Position numbers and translations under genes: made by a program. A DNA stretch of 64,000 nt from the NCBI GenBank assembly GCA_963783335.1, contig CAWAND010000010.1, forward strand, positions 186,001 through 250,000, written 5' to 3'. The stretch comes from CAWAND01 sp963783335 (GTDB taxonomy: Bacteria > Chloroflexota > Anaerolineae > Anaerolineales > E44-bin32). Below are positions 24,763 through 33,212 of the stretch, in pieces. The notes below the pieces were generated by a model. It did not search any database. It was not told the DNA's origin and was given only the letters and a program-made list of their open reading frames with translations. Positions within the stretch are counted from its first letter, which is position 1. Each line of letters starts with the position of its first letter.

Positions 24763-25095
24763 TCTACATTGCCTTGTTTCAGACTCCAACGAGCTGCTCG
24801 GACGCCTCGCGACCTAAACAGGACAAACTCATTGACGGGACAACTCTCCACCCAGCTTGACACGCTTCCCTGTTTCCCCTAGGATACGGACATCCAGCAC
24901 ACAAGTACGCCGCAATAAGCACCAAATCAACGCCCAACCTCGGTCCAGCTCCTGGGAAGTCGGAGCTTTCGCCGCTCCCTACCAGTGCGCAGGATCAACC
25001 GTCTCTTTTGGGAGGAAGGAGGCGATCGACCCTCACACCGTTTGGCGATCTTCCGATTCGGCACCAACGGCACAACCCTTTAAGGAGGGGAAACC
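24763..25095. other. Intergenic region upstream of aapJ
   Basis: About 330 bp between the divergent M29 and aapJ genes. Apart from the strong ribosome site AAGGAGGGG just before aapJ I see no convincing paired promoter boxes, hairpin or operator. It must hold the promoters for both genes. Confidence 0.5.
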
Positions 25096-26232
25096 ATGTT
25101 GCGAAGAATTACCCTGGTGGTCTCAATCCTCATTGTGGCCTCACTTGCCCTTACAGCGTGTGGTCCCGCGGCCACACCCGCGCCAGCCAGCAGTGACGGC
25201 GGCGCAAGCGCCGAGCAGCCTACCTCGCCCCCAGCCAGCGACAGCGGCGGAGACGAAGCGATGCCCGCCCAATCCTCCGGGCAGGGCGAGATTATGAAGC
25301 GCGTTCTCGAGCGCGGAAGCGTCGTCTGTGGCGGACGCACAGACCTGGCCGGCTTTGGGTTCCTGGACGACAATGGCAACAACAAGGGCTTCGATATCGA
25401 CATCTGCAAGGCGGTCGCAGCAGCTGTTCTGGGCGACCCAGAAGCCGTCGAAATCGTCCCCCTGACCGCCGCCGAGCGTGGACCAGCCCTGCAGACCGGC
25501 GAAGTCGACCTGCTCTCACGTAATGTGACCTGGACATCTTCCCGAGACGCTCAGTGGGGTAACTTCACCTGGATCATGTTCTACGACGGCCAGGGCTTCA
25601 TGGTCCCGACCGACAGCGGCATCACCACCATCGAGCAGCTCGATGGCGCCACCATCTGCGTCACCAGCGGCACCACAACGGAACTCAACCTGGCAGATGC
25701 GTTTCGCCAGCGCGGGCTGAACTACACGGCCCTGTCGTTCGAAGACACCGCCACGGTCTACGGGACCTATGAAGACGGTCGATGCGACGCAACCACCAGC
25801 GACAAGTCTCAGCTGGCCTCCGTCCGCACCGGCTTCCAGGACCCCAGCGCGCATTCGATTCTTGACATCACCATCTCCAAGGAACCCCTGACCCCGGCCG
25901 TCCCTGCGGGCGACGATCAGTGGTTTGACACGGTCAAGATGGTGCTCTTTGGTTTGGTCAACGCCGAGGAACTGGGCGTCACTCAGGCCAACGTCGAGGA
26001 TATGAAGACCAGCGACAACGTAAGCGTGCGCCGCTTGCTCGGCTCCGAAGGCGAATGGGGCCAGGCTGACCTGGGCCTCGAAGCTGATGCGGTTGCCAAG
26101 GCGGTTGCCGCAGTTGGCAACTACGGCGAAATCTATGATCGGTACCTCGGCCCGGACGCGCTGAACATCCCGCGCGGCCCGAACCGACTGTGGACCGATG
26201 GCGGGCTTCTCTACGCACCGCCGATGCGTTAG
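25096..26232 (+). CDS. aapJ: Polar amino-acid ABC importer, substrate-binding lipoprotein
   Basis: 378 residues. Signal peptide with lipobox (LVVSILIVASLALTAC), an Ala/Pro/Ser-rich linker, then the binding domain: VLERGSVVCGGRTDLAGFGFLD, GFDIDICKAVAAAVLGD, AERGPALQTGEVDLLSRNVTW, DGATICVTSGTTTELN and the C-terminal GPNRLWTDGGLLY, which is typical of the AapJ/BztA class for glutamate, aspartate and other L-amino acids. First gene of aapJQMP. The stem-loop after it may keep its transcript more abundant than that of the permeases. Confidence 0.95.
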   Translation: MLRRITLVVSILIVASLALTACGPAATPAPASSDGGASAEQPTSPPASDSGGDEAMPAQSSGQGEIMKRVLERGSVVCGGRTDLAGFGFLDDNGNNKGFDIDICKAVAAAVLGDPEAVEIVPLTAAERGPALQTGEVDLLSRNVTWTSSRDAQWGNFTWIMFYDGQGFMVPTDSGITTIEQLDGATICVTSGTTTELNLADAFRQRGLNYTALSFEDTATVYGTYEDGRCDATTSDKSQLASVRTGFQDPSAHSILDITISKEPLTPAVPAGDDQWFDTVKMVLFGLVNAEELGVTQANVEDMKTSDNVSVRRLLGSEGEWGQADLGLEADAVAKAVAAVGNYGEIYDRYLGPDALNIPRGPNRLWTDGGLLYAPPMR

Positions 26233-26252
26233 CATCATCTGACGCTGACTTT

Positions 26253-26281
26253 CGGGGGTGCGAGCCGTGCTCGCACCCCCG
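26253..26281 (+). other. Stem-loop between aapJ and aapQ
   Basis: GGGGGTGCGAGC (26254-26265) and GCTCGCACCCCC (26269-26280) form a perfect 12-bp stem with a CGT loop. No T-run follows, so it is probably an mRNA-stabilising or partial attenuating hairpin, as is common between binding-protein and permease genes. It lies 4 nt before the aapQ ATG. Confidence 0.75.
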
Positions 26282-26284
26282 ATC

Positions 26285-27508
26285 ATGACTCTCGGGCAAA
26301 TCGCATTGGCTGCCTCCCGACCTCCAACTCACATTCCTCGGGCCACAGGTCAGATTCCGCTCTGGCGGGATGAGCGCGTCCTGCGCGGGACCGCACAGGC
26401 GGCCTCGGCCATCGTCGTACTTTTCATCCTTTACCTCGGCTTATCGAATGTTCTCACGGCTGCAAGCCAGCGTGGGCTCAGCCTGGGCTTTGGATTCCTG
26501 GATCAATCGGCAGGCTTCCCAATCGCCGAGACCCCAATCCCCTACACGCCATCTGACACTTTCCGAACAGCTTTTGTGGCTGGCGTGCTGAACACACTAA
26601 AGGTCGCCGGCCTGGGCGTCGTGCTGGCGACCATCCTAGGGACTCTGGTGGGCCTGGCCAGACTGTCATCCAACTGGTTGGTCAACCGGTTGGCCCTGGT
26701 GTACATCGAAGCCCACCGCAACATTCCACTGCTGGTGCTGCTCTTTCTCTGGTATCGAGGCGTGTGGACGACCCAGCTCCCTGGGGTGAAGGATGCCGTT
26801 CGCTGGCCCGGCCCGACCTACCTTACCCAGCGCGGCGTGTTCATGGTTTGGCCTCACCTCACACCGAGCGGCACGCCATTTGCGGTCATGCTCGGCCTGG
26901 GGATTGTGAGCGCCTTGGCGGCGTGGTTCATCCTGCGCCGGATACGGGAGCGCACTGGGCGGGCGACGTACTTCGGCGGCGTGAGCGCCGGCCTGTTGAT
27001 TCTGCTCCCGCTGGTCGGGTGGTTTATCTCCGGCGGCCAGCCGCTCGCCTGGGAGGCCCCCCAACTCCAGACGTTCAACTTTGTGGGCGGCGTGCATCTG
27101 ACCCCCGAGTTTGTGGCCCTGTTGGTCTCCCTGGTCATGTACACGGCTGCCTTCATCGCCGAGGTGGTACGCGCCGGGATCCAGGCCGTCGACCAAGGCC
27201 AAACTGAAGCTGCCAGGGCCCTTGGGCTCAGTGCCGCCCATGTACTCGGCTTGGTGATCCTGCCCCAGGCTCTGCGAGTCATCATTCCGCCTCTCATCAG
27301 CCAGTATCTGAACCTGACCAAGAACTCGAGCCTGGCCTTCTTCATCGGCTTCCCCGAGGTGTTTACTGTCAGCCGGATCATGATCAACCAAGCTGGACGC
27401 GCCGTGCCCGTGTTCCTGATGATGATGGGCGCGTACTTGGCGATGAGCCTGCTGACATCCTTCATCCTCAATATCTACAATCGCCGCATCCAGCTCGTTG
27501 AGAGGTGA
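26285..27508 (+). CDS. aapQ: Polar amino-acid ABC importer, permease 1
   Basis: 407 residues from the ATG at 26285; an upstream in-frame GTG lies inside the hairpin and is unlikely to be used. The first helix (SAIVVLFILYLGLSNVL) is followed by the HisM/AapQ-type region LNTLKVAGLGVVLATILGTLVGLARLSSNWL, a long insert with extra helices typical of AapQ/BztB, and the EAA loop EAARALGLSAAHVLGLVILPQALRVIIPPL. It pairs with AapM. GTGA overlap with the next gene indicates translational coupling. Confidence 0.94.
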   Translation: MTLGQIALAASRPPTHIPRATGQIPLWRDERVLRGTAQAASAIVVLFILYLGLSNVLTAASQRGLSLGFGFLDQSAGFPIAETPIPYTPSDTFRTAFVAGVLNTLKVAGLGVVLATILGTLVGLARLSSNWLVNRLALVYIEAHRNIPLLVLLFLWYRGVWTTQLPGVKDAVRWPGPTYLTQRGVFMVWPHLTPSGTPFAVMLGLGIVSALAAWFILRRIRERTGRATYFGGVSAGLLILLPLVGWFISGGQPLAWEAPQLQTFNFVGGVHLTPEFVALLVSLVMYTAAFIAEVVRAGIQAVDQGQTEAARALGLSAAHVLGLVILPQALRVIIPPLISQYLNLTKNSSLAFFIGFPEVFTVSRIMINQAGRAVPVFLMMMGAYLAMSLLTSFILNIYNRRIQLVER

Positions 27509-28707
27509 CTTTGACCGCCCGACCGGATGAGATCCAACCGCCCCAACCGCCGCCTCTCTTGCAGTGGATGCGGGAGAATCTGTTCAGCACCTGGTACAAC
27601 GCTGTCCTGACCTTGGCGTCCCTGGCGGTGATCTACCTGGCGGTCTCCGCCCTGGCCAAGTGGGTCATCTTTGCGGATTGGCGTCCGGTCACGCAAAACT
27701 TCCTGCTGTTCATGGTCGGGCAGTATCCGCGGGACCAGCTTTGGCGGATCGGCGCCAGCATCGTCATCCTGTCCGCACTTCTGGGCAGCAGCTGGGCCAT
27801 CTGGGGCGCCACCCTGCGGACTTTCGGGATCACGCTGGCCTCGATGTATGTGCTGGTTGCCATCCTCCCATTCAAATCCGTCACCCCGGCCATGCGCGGC
27901 TTCATGCTGGCCAACCCGGTTTTGATCTATCTGACCTATTGGCTCGCCAAGCGATTCCATTGGTCGAGTCGTCCTCTGCTAATCGGCTGGATCATCTCGG
28001 CGGTGATGATCTGGTTTCTCCTGCGTGGACTGGGTATCGGGGGCTTCTTGCCGCCCGTTCCGATCGGCAACTGGGGTGGCCTGCTGGTCACGGTGCTGCT
28101 GGCGGTCGCCGGCATCCTGCTTTCCTTCCCGATTGGCGTTCTCCTGGCCCTCGCCCGGCGATCTTCCCTGCCGGTCCTCAGCCTGTTCAGCACAGTCTTC
28201 ATCGAGCTGATCAGGGGCGTGCCCTTGATCAGCATCTTGTTCCTGTTCTCACTCATCGTGCCGCTCTTTTTGCCCCCAGATGTCAGATTCGACCGCCTGC
28301 TGCGCGCCCTGGTGGCCATGACCGTCTTCAGCGCAGCCTACATGGCAGAAAACGTGCGCGGCGGCCTGCAGTCCATTCCGTCCGGTCAGATACAAGCCGC
28401 CCGAGCCGTGGGATTGAGCAATTTCCACACGACCATGCTGATCGTCCTTCCGCAGGCTCTGCGTAAGGTCATCCCGGTCATCGTCGGACAGTTCATTACA
28501 CTTTTCAAAGACACGACCCTGGCTTCCGGCGTGGCGGTGCTCGAAATCCTGAGCATTGCCCGCTCCGTCCTGCAGGGAAATCCCGAATACCTTCGCCTGC
28601 AAGCCGAGGTCTACGTCTTTATCGCTGCCATCTTCTGGATTTTCAGTTATTCTATGTCTGTCGCCAGCCGTCGTATCGAAACCCAGCTCGGCGTCGGCCA
28701 ACGCTAG
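27505..28707 (+). CDS. aapM: Polar amino-acid ABC importer, permease 2
   Basis: 400 residues with a GTG start at 27505 that overlaps the aapQ stop (GTGA). The N-terminus QWMRENLFSTWYNAVLTLASL is characteristic of AapM/BztC. The permease core has LSFPIGVLLALARRSSLPVLSLFSTVFIELIRGVPLISILF and the EAA loop QAARAVGLSNFHTTMLIVLPQALRKVIPV, which contacts the ATPase. Eight or so membrane helices. A ribosome site GGAAGG for aapP follows the stop. Confidence 0.94.
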   Translation: MTLTARPDEIQPPQPPPLLQWMRENLFSTWYNAVLTLASLAVIYLAVSALAKWVIFADWRPVTQNFLLFMVGQYPRDQLWRIGASIVILSALLGSSWAIWGATLRTFGITLASMYVLVAILPFKSVTPAMRGFMLANPVLIYLTYWLAKRFHWSSRPLLIGWIISAVMIWFLLRGLGIGGFLPPVPIGNWGGLLVTVLLAVAGILLSFPIGVLLALARRSSLPVLSLFSTVFIELIRGVPLISILFLFSLIVPLFLPPDVRFDRLLRALVAMTVFSAAYMAENVRGGLQSIPSGQIQAARAVGLSNFHTTMLIVLPQALRKVIPVIVGQFITLFKDTTLASGVAVLEILSIARSVLQGNPEYLRLQAEVYVFIAAIFWIFSYSMSVASRRIETQLGVGQR

Positions 28708-28724
28708 GTAGGAAGGAAACACTT

Positions 28725-29492
28725 ATGTCCGACAGCGCAGCTCCCATGTCCGGGGACGGACTCATCATCCAGTGTCGGGGGGTTCACAAATGGTTTGGAT
28801 CCTTCCACGCGCTGCGTGGTATCGATATGGATGTCCAAAAGGGCGAGGTGATCGTCATCTTCGGCCCTTCAGGGTCAGGCAAATCTACCTTCATCCGCAC
28901 CATCAACCGCCTGGAAGAACACCAGCAGGGCCAGATCATCGTTGACGGGATTGAACTCACGCACGATGTGCGGAACATCGCCGCCATCCGGAGTGAAATC
29001 GGCATGGTCTTCCAGCAGTTCAACCTGTTCCCCCACCTCACCGTAATTCAGAATGTGAGCCTGGCCCCGATCTGGGTCCGCAAGTGGCCCAAGGACAAGG
29101 CCGAGAGCGTGGCCCGGGAGCTGTTGGAGCGAGTGGGCATTCCAGAACAGGCCGATAAGTTTCCCGGCCAGCTGTCTGGCGGTCAGCAGCAGCGCGTCGC
29201 CATTGCGCGTGCCCTGGCGATGCAGCCCAAGATCATGCTCTTCGATGAACCGACGTCGGCCTTGGACCCCGAGATGATCAAAGAGGTGCTCGACGTGATG
29301 ATCTCGCTGGCCGAATCGGGCATGACCATGCTCGTGGTCACCCACGAGATGGGATTTGCGCGCGCCGTGGCGGACCGAATGTACTTCTTCGACGAAGGCC
29401 TGGTGGTCGAGACGGGGACGCCCGACGACATCTTCCACAATCCGCAGCAGGATCGGACCAAGCTCTTTCTCTCCCAGATTCTTTCCCACTAG
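28725..29492 (+). CDS. aapP: Polar amino-acid ABC importer, ATPase
   Basis: 255 residues. Walker A FGPSGSGKSTF, Q-loop MVFQQFNLFPHLT, signature LSGGQQQRVAIARAL, Walker B IMLFDEPTSALD, H-loop LVVTHEMGFAR. The layout matches AapP/GlnQ-type ATPases; the C-terminus is short, with no regulatory domain. Last gene of the importer operon, 17 bp after aapM. Confidence 0.96.
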   Translation: MSDSAAPMSGDGLIIQCRGVHKWFGSFHALRGIDMDVQKGEVIVIFGPSGSGKSTFIRTINRLEEHQQGQIIVDGIELTHDVRNIAAIRSEIGMVFQQFNLFPHLTVIQNVSLAPIWVRKWPKDKAESVARELLERVGIPEQADKFPGQLSGGQQQRVAIARALAMQPKIMLFDEPTSALDPEMIKEVLDVMISLAESGMTMLVVTHEMGFARAVADRMYFFDEGLVVETGTPDDIFHNPQQDRTKLFLSQILSH

Positions 29493-29569
29493 AACCTGCA
29501 GCAAGGCACTGCAAGCAAGCTGTTCGTGATAGTCACCCCCTGATCCAAACTCAAGGAGGCGATATCGTC

Positions 29570-30391
29570 ATGCATGCCAAGAGCAACGTGTGGTTGTTCA
29601 CAATCATTGCCTTCGGCTTCGCTTGGCTCTTTTGGGTGCCAGAAGCTCTGATCGCACAAAACATCTGGGCAGCACCTGAAGGGATTAGGAGTTACCTCTC
29701 TGGGCCCTTCAACCTGGCCGCATGGGGACCGCTGCTAGCCGCTCTCGTGGCCACCTATCTCTACCAAGGAAAGGACGGCCTCACAACTCTGCTCAAGCGC
29801 GGAATCATCGTCCGCTTGGGGCGCTGATGGTGGATCATCTTGCTCACGTTCCCGGTCTTGATCGGTGGGTCACTCGGCCTATCGATCCTGCTTGGGGATC
29901 ATGCGCCGGCACTCCCCGCCCTGGCCCAGCCCCTTGCACTTCCCATCGCGTTGGTGTGGATACTCTTCCTCGGAGGTCCGTTGCAGGAGGAATTCGGATG
30001 GCGGGGGTACGTCTTTGAGAATTTGCGGGGCAAGATGTCTGCTATCTATGCCACCATCTTGGCCGGTGCGCTGTGGGGATTGTGGCACCTGCCATTGTTC
30101 TTTGTTCCTCGGGAGGAGTTCTACTACAATCGCCCGGTCTGGGGTCTCTTGCTCACCACCATCCTTGTGGGGATCATCCTTGCCTGGTTCTATGCCAACA
30201 CGAATGGCAGTGTGTTTGCTGCCATGCTCGGTCACGCGATGTTCAATTGGTCCAATTACGTCTTCCCAGCGCTGGGGAGCGATTCGGCGGCACTGATTCT
30301 GTTTGTAGGCTATTTTCTGCTCGCAGCATTCATCATCTGGCAATTTGGGCCCAAGACTCTGACCAAGGGGCGAGGCGCCAGCCAATCGTAG
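29570..30391 (+). pseudogene. CPBP intramembrane protease with an in-frame stop
   Basis: One frame runs from ATG 29570 (MHAKSNVWLFTIIAFGFAWL) to 30391, interrupted by a single TGA at 29825-29827 between RLGR and WWIILLTFPVLIGG. The rest is a full CPBP (CAAX protease and bacteriocin-processing) protein of about 273 residues: QEEFGWRGYVFENL (the EExxxR-like motif), LAGALWGLWHLPLFF (the FxxxH-type motif) and LGHAMFNWSNYVFPAL (HxxxN/B). Trp occupies this position in many relatives, so TGG to TGA is the simplest change. TGA works as a normal stop elsewhere here, so recoding is unlikely. Confidence 0.8.
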
Positions 30392-30472
30392 CTCGAACAT
30401 GGGAGCCAGGTCGCCTTTGGCTGGTTTTCTTGCCGCGATTCCAAAGATGTCGCGGGGAGGCCTTGCGACGGG

Positions 30473-30878
30473 TCAACCCGGGAACGAGAAATCCCCGACC
30501 TTCTCGCCATTCAGCCAAACAACATAGCTGCCGTCCTTGAAACTTCCGATAGGGATACGCAGTGTCATCGGCTGCAGGACTTGAATGCAGTCCTGGCCAA
30601 GCGGGGCCTCCGAGTGCAGTTCGACATCGATCCGGCCCTCGGAGTTCTGGATCGGAGACGACCCATGCCGCCTTATGGCACACGTCGGGAAGCTGACCGA
30701 CGACCTCCAGCATCACCTGGACTGGGAAGCTTTCGAGCTGCAAGATCTGTGTGCTCTCGATGTATACGGGATCATGAGGCTCGGTCCCTCCAGGAAGGTC
30801 GGGCACAGGGGCCTTCCCGGCGCACGCGGTCGACCCCAACCCCACGCCAACGATCAGCACCCATTTGACCAGGTTCAT
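30473..30878 (-). pseudogene. Small lipoprotein with a frameshift
   Basis: The start at 30878 gives MNLVKWVLIVGVGLGSTAC (lipobox S-T-A-C), a Pro-rich stalk, then IESTQILQLESFPVQVMLEVVGQLPDVC. The frame is lost near 30645-30655. The adjacent frame continues as SEGRIDVELHSEAPLGQDC, GSFKDGSYVVWLNGE and GDFSFPG, ending in TGA at 30473. Joined, it is about 134 residues with a paired-Cys beta-sandwich look (two Cys around QPM). Similar small exported lipoproteins occur in related bacteria. No function known. Confidence 0.72.
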
Positions 30879-31034
30879 GTCACGCTCCTTCGACCCTGCT
30901 GGTGGTCATCCTCTGAAGTGTAGACGCTCGGACGGCATTTGAGGTTCCCTGAGACTCGCCGCTCGGGGCAGGGGATGCCAGCGATGGCCACCCCGAGTAT
31001 CATTGGGCGCACACCCTCACGAAAGGACCACACC

Positions 31035-32081
31035 TTGCCGGCACATCCGATCGATACCCAGCATCTCCAGGACCAGCTAGTCGCCTTGCTCCAGACCCCC
31101 AGCCCGACGGGCTTTGCCGGACCGGCCCTGGACGTCACCCAAGAAGCCTTGAAGAAGCTTGGCCTGGAACCGCGGCGAACGAAGAAGGGTATCCTGGTGG
31201 CCGACTGGGCCGGGAACTCGTCTGACCGACCCAGGGCCCTGACGGCGCATGTCGACACCCTGGGGGCGATGGTCAAGGAGATTAAGACCTCAGGCAGGCT
31301 AAGGCTCTCCGCACTAGGGGGGTTCGACTGGCACAGCGTTGAAGGCGAAACGTGCCAAATATTCAGCCGCCAAGGCAAGCAATTCACGGGCACGATCCTG
31401 CCAGTTCAGGCCAGCCGGCACGTTCACGGCCGCGAAATGGATGATCTCCCCCGTTCGAGTGAGACGATGGAGGTTCGCCTCGATGAACGTGTGTCCTCAG
31501 ATTCGGAGACTCGCGAGCTGGGAATCGAGGTCGGCGACGCCATCGCCTTTGATCCGCGGGTCCACGCAACCCAATCCGGATTCATCCGCTCCCGCCACCT
31601 CGACGACAAGGCGGGGGTGACCTGCATCTTGGCGGCCATCGCATCTCTGCAGACGCAAGGCCTTCAGCCGAGCCAGTCAACCCGCATCCATATCAGCCAC
31701 TACGAAGAGGTCGGGCACGGCGCGGCCGCCGGCCTTCCCGACAATCTGGAGGACCTGGTGGCGGTGGACATGGCTGCCGTCGGGGAAGGGCAAGCCTCCG
31801 ACGAGTACCACGTGACGATTTGCGCCAAGGACTCCCAGGGACCTTACCATGCCGCCCTGACCGACGAACTGATCCGTCTGGCGACGGCCGAGTCCATCCC
31901 TCACAAGGTCGATATCTATCCTTACTATGGATCGGATGGAGAGGCCTACTGGCGAGCCGGCGGCGACGCGAGAGTGGCGCTGATCGGACCGGGCGTGGAC
32001 GCATCGCACCACTATGAGCGGACCCACATCGATGCCCTGACAGCCACGGCGCAACTCATCGCCGCCTACCTCGTCTCCTAA
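31035..32081 (+). CDS. M42-family aminopeptidase
   Basis: 348 residues from a TTG at 31035, chosen for the AAAGGA site 8 nt upstream; ATG codons further upstream have none. Co-catalytic metal site: ALTAHVDTLGAMVKEI, SRHLDDKAGVTCILAAI, HISHYEEVGHGAA (catalytic Glu pair), VAVDMA and a last His in DASHHYERTHIDAL. This is the M42 (FrvX/glutamyl and TET aminopeptidase) layout. It probably forms large oligomers that degrade peptides in the cytoplasm. A 2-nt gap separates it from azlC, so the three genes to 33135 form an operon. Confidence 0.92.
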   Translation: MPAHPIDTQHLQDQLVALLQTPSPTGFAGPALDVTQEALKKLGLEPRRTKKGILVADWAGNSSDRPRALTAHVDTLGAMVKEIKTSGRLRLSALGGFDWHSVEGETCQIFSRQGKQFTGTILPVQASRHVHGREMDDLPRSSETMEVRLDERVSSDSETRELGIEVGDAIAFDPRVHATQSGFIRSRHLDDKAGVTCILAAIASLQTQGLQPSQSTRIHISHYEEVGHGAAAGLPDNLEDLVAVDMAAVGEGQASDEYHVTICAKDSQGPYHAALTDELIRLATAESIPHKVDIYPYYGSDGEAYWRAGGDARVALIGPGVDASHHYERTHIDALTATAQLIAAYLVS

Positions 32082-32083
32082 AG

Positions 32084-32809
32084 ATGTCCGAGGACCATTT
32101 GGCAGGGCCGACTCGAAAAGGCGCCTTGGCTGAAGGTGTGCGCGATCAGCTTCCCATTCTCCTTGGTGTAATCCCCTTTGGGCTGATCTTCGGCGCGCTG
32201 GCTGTGTCCCAAGGGATTCCCGGTTGGGCCGCCCAGGGACTGTCCTTGTTCGTCTTCGCCGGCAGCGCTCAGTTTGTGGCCGCCGAGTTGGTGGGCGCCG
32301 GCGCCCCAGCACTGGTGATTGTGTTTACGATCCTGGTCGTCAACTTGCGCCACTTGCTGTACAGCGCCAGCCTGGCGCCCAGTTTGCGCCACTTGCCCGG
32401 TCGGTGGCGGGTGCCCCTGGCCTGGCTCCTGACCGACGAAGCCTTTGCCACCACATCAGCCAGGTTGAACCGGGGGGTTCAGATCCACGCGGAGTGGTAC
32501 ATGCTCGGTACCGGCCTGGCCCTGTGGAGTTCCTGGCAAGTGAGCACGGCTGTCGGCGTTCTGCTGGGCGCCCAAGTGCCGGCCGGATGGTCGCTTGACT
32601 TCGCCCTTCCCCTGACGTTTATGGCGCTTGTCGCACCCAGCCTGGTCGACCGGCCCGCCCTTGGCGCGGCGGCTTCGGCTGGGGTTTGCGCCGTCGTGCT
32701 CGCTTGGCTGCCCTTCAAACTGGGCCTGGTGTTGGCCAGCCTGATTGGGATCGCGGTTGGGGTTGGATTGGAACGTTTCCGAAACACAGCCGCCGGGGTG
32801 CCCTCATGA
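32084..32809 (+). CDS. azlC: AzlC-family branched-chain amino-acid exporter, large subunit
   Basis: 241 residues with seven or eight helices. Family start GVRDQLPILLGVIPFGLIFGALAVSQGIPGWAAQGLSLFVFAGSAQFVAAELVGAGAP, then LVVNLRHLLYSASLAPSL, and the motif LLTDEAFA with the conserved Asp-Glu. AzlCD (YgaZH-like) pumps branched-chain amino acids out of the cell. It follows the M42 aminopeptidase, which would release such amino acids. It overlaps azlD by ATGA. Confidence 0.93.
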   Translation: MSEDHLAGPTRKGALAEGVRDQLPILLGVIPFGLIFGALAVSQGIPGWAAQGLSLFVFAGSAQFVAAELVGAGAPALVIVFTILVVNLRHLLYSASLAPSLRHLPGRWRVPLAWLLTDEAFATTSARLNRGVQIHAEWYMLGTGLALWSSWQVSTAVGVLLGAQVPAGWSLDFALPLTFMALVAPSLVDRPALGAAASAGVCAVVLAWLPFKLGLVLASLIGIAVGVGLERFRNTAAGVPS

Positions 32810-33135
32810 GGTTCGGTTTCTGGGCCATCGTCCTGCTGGGCGGAATGGCCGTGACCTACACCACCCGCCTGTCGTTCCTGGTCTTGATCGGGCACGATCG
32901 TCTGCCGCCGCAACTTCGGCGTAGCTTACGTTTTGTGGCGCCTTCTGTGCTGGCCGGGCTGATCGTCCCGGAACTATTCCTTGCCGACGGCCATGTGCCG
33001 GCGACGCTCCTTCAACCCCGCTTCATAGCTGGTCTGCTGGCGGCCGCCGTCACCTGGCGCTTTCGCAACACATGGTTGACGATCGCCGTCGGCATGGTCA
33101 GCCTGTGGGTCCTCGGCGCCTTGCTGCCAGCCTAG
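32806..33135 (+). CDS. azlD: AzlD-family exporter, small subunit
   Basis: 109 residues from the ATG at 32806, overlapping the azlC stop. Four helices, MAVTYTTRLSFLVLIGHDRLPPQLRRSLRFVAPSVLAGLIVPELF, then LAAAVTWRFRNTWLTIAVGMVSLW, the standard AzlD pattern. Obligate partner of AzlC. Longer upstream frames lie inside azlC and are not coding. Confidence 0.92.
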   Translation: MRFGFWAIVLLGGMAVTYTTRLSFLVLIGHDRLPPQLRRSLRFVAPSVLAGLIVPELFLADGHVPATLLQPRFIAGLLAAAVTWRFRNTWLTIAVGMVSLWVLGALLPA

Positions 33136-33143
33136 TCATACTA

Positions 33144-33161
33144 TTGTGAACTTCTTCACAA
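33144..33161. promoter_or_regulatory. TGTGA-N6-TCACA palindrome, site 4
   Basis: TTGTGA-ACTTCT-TCACAA, a perfect match to TTGTGAANNNNTTCACAA. Its centre (33152.5) is about 60 bp upstream of the predicted start of the CDF transcript, a spacing used by CRP-type activators. The local -35 is poor. Confidence 0.6.
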
Positions 33162-33199
33162 TCCTGGACGACCTCCAACGTAAGGCGTTGCCGCGGTGA

Positions 33200-33205
33200 T
33201 AGAAT
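33200..33205 (+). promoter_or_regulatory. -10 box of the CDF gene
   Basis: TAGAAT ends 7 nt before the ATG at 33213, so transcription should begin on or beside the start codon. No good -35 lies 17 bp upstream, which fits a promoter that needs an activator. Confidence 0.5.
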
Positions 33206-33212
33206 GTCGCCC

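Noticed and set aside
29570..30391. UGA recoded as tryptophan genome-wide
   Set aside because: TGA is a clear terminator for gcvH, gcvPA, paaA, azlC and others in this window.
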